Assembly (NCBI RefSeq): GCF_003703395.1
Contig: NZ_RDQN01000014.1
Coordinates: 1-35,975, forward strand
Reading direction: 5' to 3'
DNA from: Pseudoxanthomonas spadix
GTDB taxonomy: Bacteria; Pseudomonadota; Gammaproteobacteria; Xanthomonadales; Xanthomonadaceae
Length of the DNA stretch: 35,975 nucleotides
Position 1 is the stretch's first letter. Every line of letters starts with the position of its first letter. A program made the translations under genes and the position numbers. The notes under the pieces are model-generated. The model saw only the letters and a program-made list of their open reading frames with translations, did not search any database and had not been told where the DNA came from. Positions 1-9,850 of the stretch are shown here, piece after piece.

Positions 1-93
1 TCGCTCCTCGTCGCTCAGCACAATCTCAGGGGCAACTCGCACTTGCACTCTCCACTCTTCGTCCTCGTAGAGTGTTGGAACGATGGATTTCAT
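1..93 (-). CDS. IS630-family transposase, N-terminal fragment (runs off window)
   Basis: 31 codons are visible from an ATG at 93 to the window edge. The reading includes RVAPEIVLSDEER, which I recognise as the start of xanthomonad IS630-family transposases, just ahead of the helix-turn-helix region. The DDE catalytic domain lies outside the window. No Shine-Dalgarno is obvious before the ATG. The frame is also open upstream through the terminal repeat and into the C-terminal frame of the RAYT pseudogene, so a read-through fusion is conceivable, although the RAYT frameshifts make a useful fusion unlikely. Whether the complete copy is active cannot be judged here. Confidence 0.8.
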   Translation of the reverse strand, partial: MKSIVPTLYEDEEWRVQVRVAPEIVLSDEER

Positions 94-127
94 ATAAGTT
101 CCATCAAGAATAGAACAGTACACTAGG
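1..127 (-). mobile_element. IS630-family element, transposase 5' end and terminal repeat (partial)
   Basis: This is the end of an insertion sequence that continues past the left edge. Its outer boundary is the CTAG at 123-126. Read on the minus strand from 127, the first 34 bases match the first 34 bases of the element at the right edge (35827-35860) at 29 of 34 positions, as expected for the two terminal repeats of one IS family. IS630-family elements insert at TA, often within CTAG, and both junctions here have CTAG. The element interrupts the RAYT pseudogene. Confidence 0.85.
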
Positions 128-652
128 TCGTCCGAGGTTAGCGCGGCGTCGAGCAGGGCGCGGTAGGCGTTGGCGCGGGTGGCGGTGTCCGGGGGCGGGG
201 CTGCAGCGCGGGGTGGCGCCGCAGGCCCATGTTGGCCGGGCAGCTTGACCAGCGGTAGCGTGCCGGATTGTCGGTGATCGCCGCGCGCACCGGGTTGAGC
301 TCGATAAAGCGGCTGCAGCGCAGCAGTTGGTCTTCACGTTGACCAGGCCGGCCTTGTATCGGCCCTCCCAAATGTCCCGGTACGGCCATGGAGGCCATTG
401 AACAAGGCTACGTAGTGGCGGCCCAGGCGCTGCATCAGCTTGCACTGTGGGCGGGGTCAGTAGCAGGTGCACGTGATTGGCCATCAGCACGTAAGCATGC
501 AGCGTGCTACCGGAGTGATGCAGTGCATCGCGCAGCAGCTGCAGGTAGCGCAGGCGGTCGCCATCATCCAGGAAGCACGGTAGCCGGTTGTTGCCCCGCT
601 GCACCACGTGCTGCGGAATCCCGGGGAGCGCAATGCGGGGGAGACGGGCCAT
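124..652 (-). pseudogene. REP-associated tyrosine transposase (RAYT, Y1_Tnp/IS200-like), frameshifted and truncated
   Basis: RAYTs are single-copy HUH/tyrosine-recombinase-like proteins that nick and mobilise REP palindromes. The N-terminus from the ATG at 652 is typical (MARLPRIALPGIPQHVVQRGNNR). It is followed by the metal-binding HUH motif in YVLMANHVHLLLTP. The rest is spread over all three minus frames: LMQRLGRHYVALFNG, with the likely catalytic Tyr (about 445-385); WEGRYKAGLVNVK (about 385-335); LLRCSRFIELNPVRAAITDN (about 335-215); and AYRALLDAALTSDDL (about 195-123). At least four small indels are needed to explain this. The normal C-terminal end is missing because an IS630-family element begins at the CTAG. 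It is non-functional as it stands. Confidence 0.85.
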
Positions 653-769
653 GGCATCAGCATCGGCGTCGCCGATCAGCCGTTCTGTCAGGGCGTGCCA
701 CGTCCTGGCGTGCGTCCCTGCCGCATCCGGCTGTAGGAAAAGTGAACCTGACCCCGTTCGCGCCGATGC

Positions 770-941
770 GCCATTCGCCCAGGTCGGTGCCGGCATTGGC
801 CCCGATGCGCCCGGCCTGCGCCAGCGCCCCGGCCGCGGTCGCAGCGGTGATCGGCACGATGATCCGGGGCATGCCTTCGCCGATCACCACGCCCTTGACG
901 GCGATGGTGCGCACGGCGGGAACGGTGATGGCGTCGGTCAT
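770..941 (-). pseudogene. aroD: type I 3-dehydroquinate dehydratase, N-terminal remnant
   Basis: About 57 codons from the ATG at 941 read TIAVKGVVIGEGMPRIIVPI and end in DLGEWRI. This matches the N-terminal strand-helix-strand region of type I AroD (E. coli: VKDLVIGTGAPKIIVSL ... LEWRVDH), including the active-site EWR segment. Homology then stops and the frame enters GANGVRFTFP, encoded by the GGGGTCAGGTTCACTTTT stretch that I associate with xanthomonad RAYT units. The remaining four fifths, with the Schiff-base Lys and catalytic His, are absent. The enzyme makes 3-dehydroshikimate in the shikimate pathway; most xanthomonads also have type II AroQ, so the loss need not be lethal. I see no good ribosome-binding site. 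Confidence 0.7.
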
Positions 942-1085
942 GTCATGGCTGCGGCAGCAAAGGTGGCAGCGACCATCATCGCAGGCGCGCGCGGTGGGCG
1001 CGCGCGGTTGCCTGGCGGGCTCTTCAGGCGAACTGATGGACGCATGAGGTGCAGGCATCCAGGGGCGACATGACGCCCGTACCCG
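942..1085. other. gap between tex and the aroD remnant, with a GC hairpin
   Basis: This 144-base gap has no credible gene. At 982-1014 an imperfect dyad pairs CAGGC with GCCTG around a GCGCGC/GCGCGC inner stem. It lies downstream of tex on the minus strand but has no T-tract on either side. It is at best a weak or Rho-assisted terminator. Confidence 0.3.
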
Positions 1086-3455
<2,370 letters not shown>

Positions 3456-3557
3456 GCTTGGGATTCAATCGGGACGGCGGAGCCGACGATTGTGGCCCCG
3501 ATGCGCGGGTGATCCAAGGCGTTGACAAGACCGGTTGCGCCGGGTTGGTGCCGGCCC

Positions 3558-4790
3558 TCAGGCGTGGCGTCGGCTGGGCAGCAGCGCGGCCACGATGCCC
3601 AGCAGCGGCAGGAACGAGATCACCTGGTAGACCCACAAGATGCTGGTGTGATCGGCCAGCACGCCCAGCACCGCCGCGCCCAGTCCGCCCATGCCGAAGG
3701 CAAAGCCGAAGAACAGGCCCGAGACGGTGCCGATGCGGTTGGGCATCAGCTCCTGCGCATAGACCAGGATCGCCGAGAACGCCGAGGACAATACGAAGCC
3801 GATGATCATCGTCAGCACCGTGGTCCAGCCCAGGCTGGCGTAGGGCAGTGCCAGCGCGAACGGGGCCACGCCCAGGATCGAGGCCCAGATCACCGGTTTG
3901 CGGCCGATGCGATCGCCGACCGGTCCACCGATCAGCGTGCCCACCGCCGAAGCCAGCAGGAAGCCGAACAGATGCAGCTGTGCGCTCTGCACCGAGACCT
4001 GGAATTTCTGGATCAAATAGAAGGTGTAGTAGCTGCTCAGGCCGGCGATGTAGAAGTACTTGCTGAAGATCAGCACCAGCAGGATCGCCACCACCCAGGC
4101 CACGGTGCGAGGCGGCAACGGCGCAATGCCCGGGGCCGCGGCCGGCCTGGGCGCACGGGCGACGCTGGCCAGATGCTGCTGGTACCAGCGGCCGACATAG
4201 CTGAGCAGGCCGATCCCGATCAGCGCCGCCCCGGCAAACCACGCCACGCTGGTGCGGCCGTTGGGCACGATCACCGCCGCGGCGATCAGCGGCCCGATCG
4301 CGGTGCCGGTATTGCCGCCGACCTGGAACACCGACTGCGACAGCCCGTGGCGCCCGCCCGAGGCCAGCCGCGCGATGCGCGAGGATTCCGGGTGGAAAAT
4401 GGCCGAGCCGATGCCGACCAGCATCGCCGCGGCCAGCACCAGCACAAAGCTGGGCGCGTAGGCCAGCAGCAGCAGGCCGCACAGGGTGGAGGCCATGCCC
4501 ATCGGCAGCGAATACGGCGCCGGCCTGCGGTCGGTACGCAGCCCGATCAGCGGCTGGAACAGCGAGGCGGTGAGCTGGTAGGTCAGGGTGATCAGGCCGA
4601 CCTGGGCGAAGCTGAGCTGGAACTGGCCCTTGAGGATCGGATACAGCGCCAGGATCAGCGACTGCATCATGTCGTTGACCAGGTGCGAGCCGGTGATGGC
4701 GGCCAGGATGCCGACGGCGACGGGGCGCCTGCTGACGGCGGCAGCCAGGGAAGGGGGGGTCGTGGTGGTCGTGGTGGTCGTGGTGGACAT
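3558..4790 (-). CDS. MFS transporter, fosmidomycin-resistance (Fsr)-like exporter
   Basis: This is a predicted 12-helix inner-membrane drug/proton antiporter. Fsr-family landmarks are GSHLVNDMMQSL in helix 1, FAQVGLITLTYQLTASLFQPLIG, and IFHPESSRIARLASGGRHGL followed by SVFQVGGNTGTAIGPLIAA. Starting at 4790 gives 410 residues, matching E. coli Fsr (406), so I prefer it to two upstream ATGs (4874 and 4913) that would add a non-membrane stretch. A TATCAT hexamer (minus strand, 4832-4837) could be a -10 and also favours 4790. The N-terminus is nine consecutive threonines encoded by a 9-base tandem repeat. The substrate cannot be read from sequence; fosmidomycin is the family archetype only. Confidence 0.88.
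   Translation of the reverse strand: MSTTTTTTTTTPPSLAAAVSRRPVAVGILAAITGSHLVNDMMQSLILALYPILKGQFQLSFAQVGLITLTYQLTASLFQPLIGLRTDRRPAPYSLPMGMASTLCGLLLLAYAPSFVLVLAAAMLVGIGSAIFHPESSRIARLASGGRHGLSQSVFQVGGNTGTAIGPLIAAAVIVPNGRTSVAWFAGAALIGIGLLSYVGRWYQQHLASVARAPRPAAAPGIAPLPPRTVAWVVAILLVLIFSKYFYIAGLSSYYTFYLIQKFQVSVQSAQLHLFGFLLASAVGTLIGGPVGDRIGRKPVIWASILGVAPFALALPYASLGWTTVLTMIIGFVLSSAFSAILVYAQELMPNRIGTVSGLFFGFAFGMGGLGAAVLGVLADHTSILWVYQVISFLPLLGIVAALLPSRRHA
4759..4785. repeat. tandem 9-bp repeat (three GTCGTGGTG units) in the 5' end of the MFS gene
   Basis: Three exact GTCGTGGTG copies on the plus strand encode the poly-Thr stretch directly after the MFS start codon. A G7 run (4753-4759) adjoins it. Unit gain or loss keeps the frame; change in the G run would not. 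Confidence 0.75.
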
Positions 4791-5089
4791 GGCGATCGGG
4801 GCAGCAAGCACGGGCGGCGCGGACAGGACACATGATAGGGTGCGCCGATTCGCCCTCCTGCGCGCTCCGGTCATGACCCTTTCCGGGCGCAGGCCATGCC
4901 CGGTGGCGGCCACGCCACGCGCCAGGCTGTGATCACAGCGTGTTCCGGTTCTGGGCCTTCATCATCATCGCCGTGATCCTGTTGGTGCCGGGCGTGACGG
5001 TGTTCAGGAAAGCCACCGGAGGCCAGGCAAGCCGGCGCGCGGCATGGATCGAGCACCGGTGCCAGGTGAGCGGGGATTCCAGCGCAACC
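4791..5089. other. intergenic region with a perfect 14-bp palindrome and an orphan membrane-like reading frame
   Basis: This 299-base gap lies between two minus-strand genes. GCTGTGATCACAGC at 4926-4939 is a perfect palindrome, 136 to 150 bases upstream of the MFS start. Immediately after it, a plus-strand frame from the GTG at 4940 reads FRFWAFIIIAVILLVPGVTV, a plausible membrane helix. That frame then has no stop before about 5752, where it is antisense to the DUF1275 gene, so it looks like a fragment or chance. I do not call a gene here. Confidence 0.4.
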
Positions 5090-5758
5090 CTACCCGGCCT
5101 GGCCCCTGGCAAAGGCATACACCCCATAGGAAATGGCGACCACGGCGGTCAGCCCTGCCGGAAAAAACAGGGCACGATAGCCAAACGCATGGAAGGCGAA
5201 GGTGCCGAGAATGCCGCCGCACAGGAAGCCGGAAATGACCAGCAGACAAAGCGTCAGGCGCCGGATGTCCACCGGCAGGCCGCGCAGGGCATGGCCGAGG
5301 AAGATGCCCAGATCAGTGAACATGCCCGAGACATGCGTGGTCCTGACGACCGCGCCGCTGTAGGTGCTGACCATCGCGTTCTGCAGCCCGCAGGCACAGG
5401 CCGCCGCGTACATGCCGTAGGCGCTGTTGAGCTGCAGCAGCGGGACCGAGGCAAACAGCAGCAGCGACACCAGCAGCAGGGCCACGCCATAGCGGCGGCC
5501 CAGCTGCAGGGTGCTGTCCTGGATCAGGAACCCGCTGAGCGTGCTGCCGGCCACGAAGGCGCCGATGAGCAATGCGAAGTGAAGGACACCGGCAAGGTCA
5601 TGCGCGGCCAGCGCCTCGCCGAGCAGGCTCGTGTTGCCGGTCAGATGGGAGATGGCCTGGTGCTCGAAACCCAGCAGCCCCACCACGTTGACCATGCCGG
5701 CGATGGCGGCGAGCACCCAGGCGCCAGTCCACACCCATCGAGGAAGTCTTGAAATCAT
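5090..5758 (-). CDS. YoaK / DUF1275 family membrane protein
   Basis: A 222-residue hydrophobic protein with about six predicted membrane segments. Family features are the N-terminal GMVNVVGLLGFEHQAISHLTGNTS, the GLQNAMVSTYSGAVVRTTHVSGMFTDLG segment in the middle, and a C-terminal hydrophobic pair. DUF1275 proteins are widespread inner-membrane proteins of unknown biochemical role; I infer nothing about a substrate. The ATG at 5758 gives the usual family length. The protein ends ARGQAG. It is on the same strand as, and 246 bases from, the end of tamB; the spacing and a hairpin between them suggest a separate transcript. Confidence 0.88.
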   Translation of the reverse strand: MISRLPRWVWTGAWVLAAIAGMVNVVGLLGFEHQAISHLTGNTSLLGEALAAHDLAGVLHFALLIGAFVAGSTLSGFLIQDSTLQLGRRYGVALLLVSLLLFASVPLLQLNSAYGMYAAACACGLQNAMVSTYSGAVVRTTHVSGMFTDLGIFLGHALRGLPVDIRRLTLCLLVISGFLCGGILGTFAFHAFGYRALFFPAGLTAVVAISYGVYAFARGQAG

Positions 5759-5801
5759 CGTTCCCGCACAATGCCCTGAGGCGCTCCAGCAGCCTGATCA
5801 G

Positions 5802-5821
5802 ACCGGCCCGCCAGGGCCGGT
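5802..5821 (-). terminator. hairpin downstream of tamB, possible terminator
   Basis: ACCGGCCC at 5802-5809 and GGGCCGGT at 5814-5821 form a perfect 8-bp stem with a GCCA loop. It lies 180 bases past the tamB stop on the minus strand. There is no T-tract, so intrinsic termination is unproven. Confidence 0.3.
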
Positions 5822-6004
5822 GCCACGTGGATGATCGTCGTCCGCCACCCTCGGTCCACAGGCCCAGCAGCGGCTTGCCTGTGGTGAGTCTCTCGCATTC
5901 CCGGTCCAGTTGCCCGTCCTGCGCGGACAACGCCGCGCGAAAGGCCTGCCGATCAACGACGGCGCTGGTGGCCGGAGCAAGCGCGCTGCGGTGTGCCGGC
6001 CCGG

Positions 6005-9000
6005 CTATTTTTCCGTGCGCCAGTTGATCGACCCGCGGGTCTCGATCGTGGAGGACTCCACTTCGGCGGTGAAGCCCTTGCGCATCAGGTATCTGAGGGT
6101 CACCACGGTGCCGCTGCCGATCATCGACACGCCGTAGCTGGCGTAGAGCTTGGGCGAAAGGTACTTGCCGACACCGAACACCGAACTGCCCATGGTGCGC
6201 GATTCCAGCACCCCGGCGTCGTCCAGGCCGATCCGGGCGCCCAGCTGCGAGGCGAGCAGGCCGGCGCCGGCCGACAGCGCCGAGGACGCCGCGCTGACCT
6301 GCTGGGTTTCCCGGCTGTTGGCGGTGCTCAACGGGCGGCCCAGCACCAGGTAGGCCAGCGCGTCGGATTCGGAGGTTTCCGGACTGGACCAGACCCGGGC
6401 GCGCGGCGAACTGGCCCGGCCGCTGACGTCGATGCCGGCGGTCACCCCGGCGCTGGCCACTTCGCGTTCGGCGCGGATGTCGATGTTGGGATCGGACACA
6501 TCGTCGTTGCTCCAGGTGAGCTGGCCGCGGCTGATGTTCAATTTCTGTCCATAGGCGGTGTAGCGGCCATCCACGTCCAGCTGGCCGGTGGCCGCCATTG
6601 CCCGGCCGGGGCGTGAGTGCACGCTCATCTGGCCCTGCAGCGAGCCTTCCAGGCCGAACCCGTTGAGCTCGACCGCCTCGCCCAGGCTGATCGCCAGGTC
6701 CAGCTGCAGCCGCGAGCTGCCGCCGGCTTCCGGATCGGCCGGGTCCAGCACCACCACGTCCTCGGAGGTGGACACCCCTTCGCTGAGTTTTTCCAGGTTG
6801 ATGCTGGCGCTGGGCACGTGGATCTTGCCGCCGACCCCCAGGACCAGGCCATGCAGGGCGATGGTCATGTCCGGGGCGACCACCGCACGCAGCTCGGTGG
6901 TGTCCGAGACCAGGAAATCCTCGCCGCGCACGTTCAGCAGCAGCGGCTCGTCGCCCCCCTGCCAGCCCAGCGAGCCGTCGATGGCCAGCGTTCCGCCGGT
7001 GGCCTGACTGCCGGTGGCCGACTGCGACTTCATGCTGCCGGTGATCCGGGCGCTGCCGTCGTCCAGCGCGGTCAGCTGCGCGCGGCCTTCGACCAGGGTG
7101 ATGCCCAGCGCAGGCAGCTCGCCGGTGAAGTCGGCCAGCTCGGCCTCGCCACTGAGCAGCGGCGTGCCGCGGGTGCCGGCGATGCCGATGTGGCCTTTCA
7201 GCTTGCCCTGCGGACGCACCAGGTCCGGCGAGAACAGCTCCAGCCAGAACAGCCGGTCGTTGTACAGATATACGTCCCCCTGGAGCGGGGCGAACGCCTC
7301 CCAGCCGGTGGTGAACTTGGCATCGATGAAGCCATTGCCGGCAAAACCGGTGCCCAGGCGCGCCTGGATCCGCTGCGGGGTCAGGTCCAGGTCGATGCTG
7401 AAGTGGTCGTAGCGGATGATCTCGCCGCGCGCCTTGCTGCCCATCTTCAGGCCGCCGTCCATCGACGCCAGATGGACCTGGCCCTGCCAGGCGTTGCCCT
7501 GCGGCCTGAGCTGGGCCTCCAGGGTCAGCTCGCCGCGCAGGATCAGCGCGCGACCATCCTGCTGCGGCAGCCACGGCTGCACCAGGGCCAGCGGCAGTCT
7601 GTCCGAGCGCGCGCGCAGGCCATTGCGCGGCCAATCGGCCGACACGCACAGGGTGCCGCCATCGCCGCCGGCCAGGCAGCTGTCGGACAGGGTGAAGGCG
7701 CCGCCCTGCTGGGCGAAACGCGCGGCCTGGGTCAGCGCCCAGGCATCGCCCCTGGACGGCACGATGCGCAAGGTCTGCAGCACGCCGGACCAGTTGCCGG
7801 CCTGCTGCTGCGCGGTGCCGGCGACGGTGAGCGAGGCCATCGCGCTGTTGGCCTGTACGTTGAGCTGCAGGTCCTGCACCGCGCCGCGCGCCTGGACGCT
7901 GAGCGTGTCCAGCAGCAGACCGGCCCGCACGCCGCTGCCGCGCAGGGCCAGCTCGCCACCGGTGCCACGCCAGGGCAGGCGGCCGCGCAGGCTGAATTCC
8001 CTGGCCTGGTAGGTGCTGTAGCTGAGCGCACTGCCGGACAGGTCGGCGTCGATGGTCGGCGCGTTGCGCGGCCCGCTCAGCTTGAGCGTGCCGGACGCCG
8101 TGCCGGTGGCCGCGGGCAGCAGGTCGGCCAGTTGCAGGGGCGCGAGCCTGGCTTCGATGTCCAGGGTGTCGGCGACCTTGCCCTGCACCTGCACATGGCT
8201 GGCGCCCACGGTCAGGTCCAGCACGCCGTCGCCGTCGACCCCATGCAGGTTGAAGCGGCCGCTGCCGGCCAGCTTGCGTCCGCGCAGGCTGCCGCCCAGC
8301 TGTGGAATGTCCAGCGCCGCGTCCAGGCCGGTGCCCTGGCCGGCGGCCGGATCGCGCTGGGCGCCGGTGCTGGCCAGCCTGCCGGTGACCGCGCCGTCCC
8401 AGCCGGCGGCGAAATAGCCCGGATCGAACTCCTTGAGGTTGGCCTGCACGTCCCAGGACAGCCGCGGCGCCCAGGCAAGCTGGCCGGTGACCTCCAGCGC
8501 GCCGGCCGGGGTGGTCGCCTTGAAGGTCTTCAGCAGCACGCCTTGCAGATCGCCGCGGCCGTCGAAATCGACCCTGGCGCTGTCCTGGCCGCGGGCCAGA
8601 TCGGCCTTGCCGATCGCCACCCAGCGGGCCTTGCGCCCGGCCACGCCCAGATCGGCATTGGCATCGATGCGCTGCTCGCCCTGGCCCCACTTCAGGTCGC
8701 GCGCGTTGACGGCGAACTTGAAGCGCGGGTCCTGGGTGTCGGTGAAGTCGGCGTGGCCGCGCAAGGTGAGCCGGCCGCCCAGCAGCTGCACGGCCAGCGG
8801 CTGCACGGTCAGGGTCTGGCCGTCAATGCGCACGTGTGAGGGCTCGATCACCACCAGCGCATCGCCGCGCCTGGCCTGGCCGCTGATGGCCGCGCCGCCC
8901 TCGGTGCCACTGGCCTGCAGGTCGAACGCCAGTGGCGGGTCCTCGGCCGTGCCCACGCCCAACAGCGACAGGTCCAGGCGCTGGGCAGTCGCGCGCAGGG

Positions 9001-9850
9001 CCCAGTCCGGCCTGCTCGCCCCGCGCACGTCCAGGTTGAGTTGCACCGGCGCCGGAGCGTGGCCCCCGATGGCCACTTCCATGTGGGCAACGTCGCCGCG
9101 GGCGACCAGGCCCAGCCGCGCCGGGGTGCGTCCGCGCGCGGCGGGGAAGCCGGCCGAGACGGTCAGGTCGGTCTGGTACCCGTCGCCCGGCCGGTAATGG
9201 CCATCCACCGAGAAATTGCCCAGGGTGCTGCGCAGCTTGAGCGCGCTGGCCTGGACATAGCCGTCGCCGATGTCGATGGCGCCGCGCGCGCTGCTCACCT
9301 GGACCACCGTCTGGCCGGCCGAGGTATAGCGCAAGCCGTCCACCACCAAGGCGTCGGCCTGGATGTCCAGCGGCAGTTCTATCTGCGGCAGCACCTCGGG
9401 CCAGCGCGGCAGCTCGATGGGTTGGTCGGGACCGGGCGGGATGTCCAGCACCGCCGTTTCCACCTCCAGCGTGTCAAGGCGCAGGCGCTTGCCCAGCAGC
9501 GGGCGCAAATCCGGATCCAGGGTCACCCGCCTGGCGGTGAAGTCGATGTCTCCCAGGTGGAAATGCACGTCGCGCAGGGTCAGTGGGCCGGCCAGCGGAC
9601 CTTCGGCGCTGCTGTAGGTGAAGGTGGAACCGGCCGGCAGGCGCGCGATGATCTGGGCCAGCAGCACGTCGCGTCCGGCCACGGTCTGCGCCAGCCAGTA
9701 CAGCGCCACCAGCAAACTGGCCACCAGCACGCCGATGCCGAGCGCGCTGCGCACGGCCAGGGTGCGCACCCGTGCACGGCGCCTGGCCCGCAACTGCGCG
9801 ATGCGCGCTTCGCGCTCCTCCGGCGACAGCTCGCCCGGGCGCCGGCTCAC
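6005..9850 (-). CDS. tamB: TamB, inner-membrane component of the translocation and assembly module
   Basis: TamB spans the periplasm as a long beta-taco groove, joins TamA at the outer membrane, and is implicated in outer-membrane protein assembly and phospholipid transport. At 1281 residues it is close to E. coli TamB (1259). An Arg-rich cytoplasmic N-terminus precedes one membrane anchor (about 33-53: ALGIGVLVASLLVALYWLAQ). Over 1100 residues of beta-rich repeats follow, then a conserved C-terminal DUF490 domain (QLGARIGLDDAGVLESRTMG ... VGKYLSPKLYASYGVSM). It starts with GTG at 9850, which overlaps the tamA stop in GTGA, so the two are translationally coupled. The product ends TRGSINWRTEK. 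It is the last gene of the glyQ-gst-glyS-tamA-tamB run. Confidence 0.95.
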   Translation of the reverse strand: MSRRPGELSPEEREARIAQLRARRRARVRTLAVRSALGIGVLVASLLVALYWLAQTVAGRDVLLAQIIARLPAGSTFTYSSAEGPLAGPLTLRDVHFHLGDIDFTARRVTLDPDLRPLLGKRLRLDTLEVETAVLDIPPGPDQPIELPRWPEVLPQIELPLDIQADALVVDGLRYTSAGQTVVQVSSARGAIDIGDGYVQASALKLRSTLGNFSVDGHYRPGDGYQTDLTVSAGFPAARGRTPARLGLVARGDVAHMEVAIGGHAPAPVQLNLDVRGASRPDWALRATAQRLDLSLLGVGTAEDPPLAFDLQASGTEGGAAISGQARRGDALVVIEPSHVRIDGQTLTVQPLAVQLLGGRLTLRGHADFTDTQDPRFKFAVNARDLKWGQGEQRIDANADLGVAGRKARWVAIGKADLARGQDSARVDFDGRGDLQGVLLKTFKATTPAGALEVTGQLAWAPRLSWDVQANLKEFDPGYFAAGWDGAVTGRLASTGAQRDPAAGQGTGLDAALDIPQLGGSLRGRKLAGSGRFNLHGVDGDGVLDLTVGASHVQVQGKVADTLDIEARLAPLQLADLLPAATGTASGTLKLSGPRNAPTIDADLSGSALSYSTYQAREFSLRGRLPWRGTGGELALRGSGVRAGLLLDTLSVQARGAVQDLQLNVQANSAMASLTVAGTAQQQAGNWSGVLQTLRIVPSRGDAWALTQAARFAQQGGAFTLSDSCLAGGDGGTLCVSADWPRNGLRARSDRLPLALVQPWLPQQDGRALILRGELTLEAQLRPQGNAWQGQVHLASMDGGLKMGSKARGEIIRYDHFSIDLDLTPQRIQARLGTGFAGNGFIDAKFTTGWEAFAPLQGDVYLYNDRLFWLELFSPDLVRPQGKLKGHIGIAGTRGTPLLSGEAELADFTGELPALGITLVEGRAQLTALDDGSARITGSMKSQSATGSQATGGTLAIDGSLGWQGGDEPLLLNVRGEDFLVSDTTELRAVVAPDMTIALHGLVLGVGGKIHVPSASINLEKLSEGVSTSEDVVVLDPADPEAGGSSRLQLDLAISLGEAVELNGFGLEGSLQGQMSVHSRPGRAMAATGQLDVDGRYTAYGQKLNISRGQLTWSNDDVSDPNIDIRAEREVASAGVTAGIDVSGRASSPRARVWSSPETSESDALAYLVLGRPLSTANSRETQQVSAASSALSAGAGLLASQLGARIGLDDAGVLESRTMGSSVFGVGKYLSPKLYASYGVSMIGSGTVVTLRYLMRKGFTAEVESSTIETRGSINWRTEK

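Noticed and set aside
4926..4939. A Clp/CRP site (TGTGA-N6-TCACA)
   Set aside because: The half-sites TGTGA and TCACA are present but with no six-base spacer, so the geometry is wrong for CRP-family dimers.
4940..5752. A 270-residue plus-strand protein with an N-terminal membrane helix
   Set aside because: Most of it is antisense to the DUF1275 gene and reads as charged low-complexity shadow. Only the first 30 codons look protein-like, which is not enough for a gene call.
5598..8690. A 1030-codon minus-strand frame overlapping tamB
   Set aside because: Its amino-acid make-up is Arg/Gly/Gln-rich shadow sequence and tamB is clear in the other frame.
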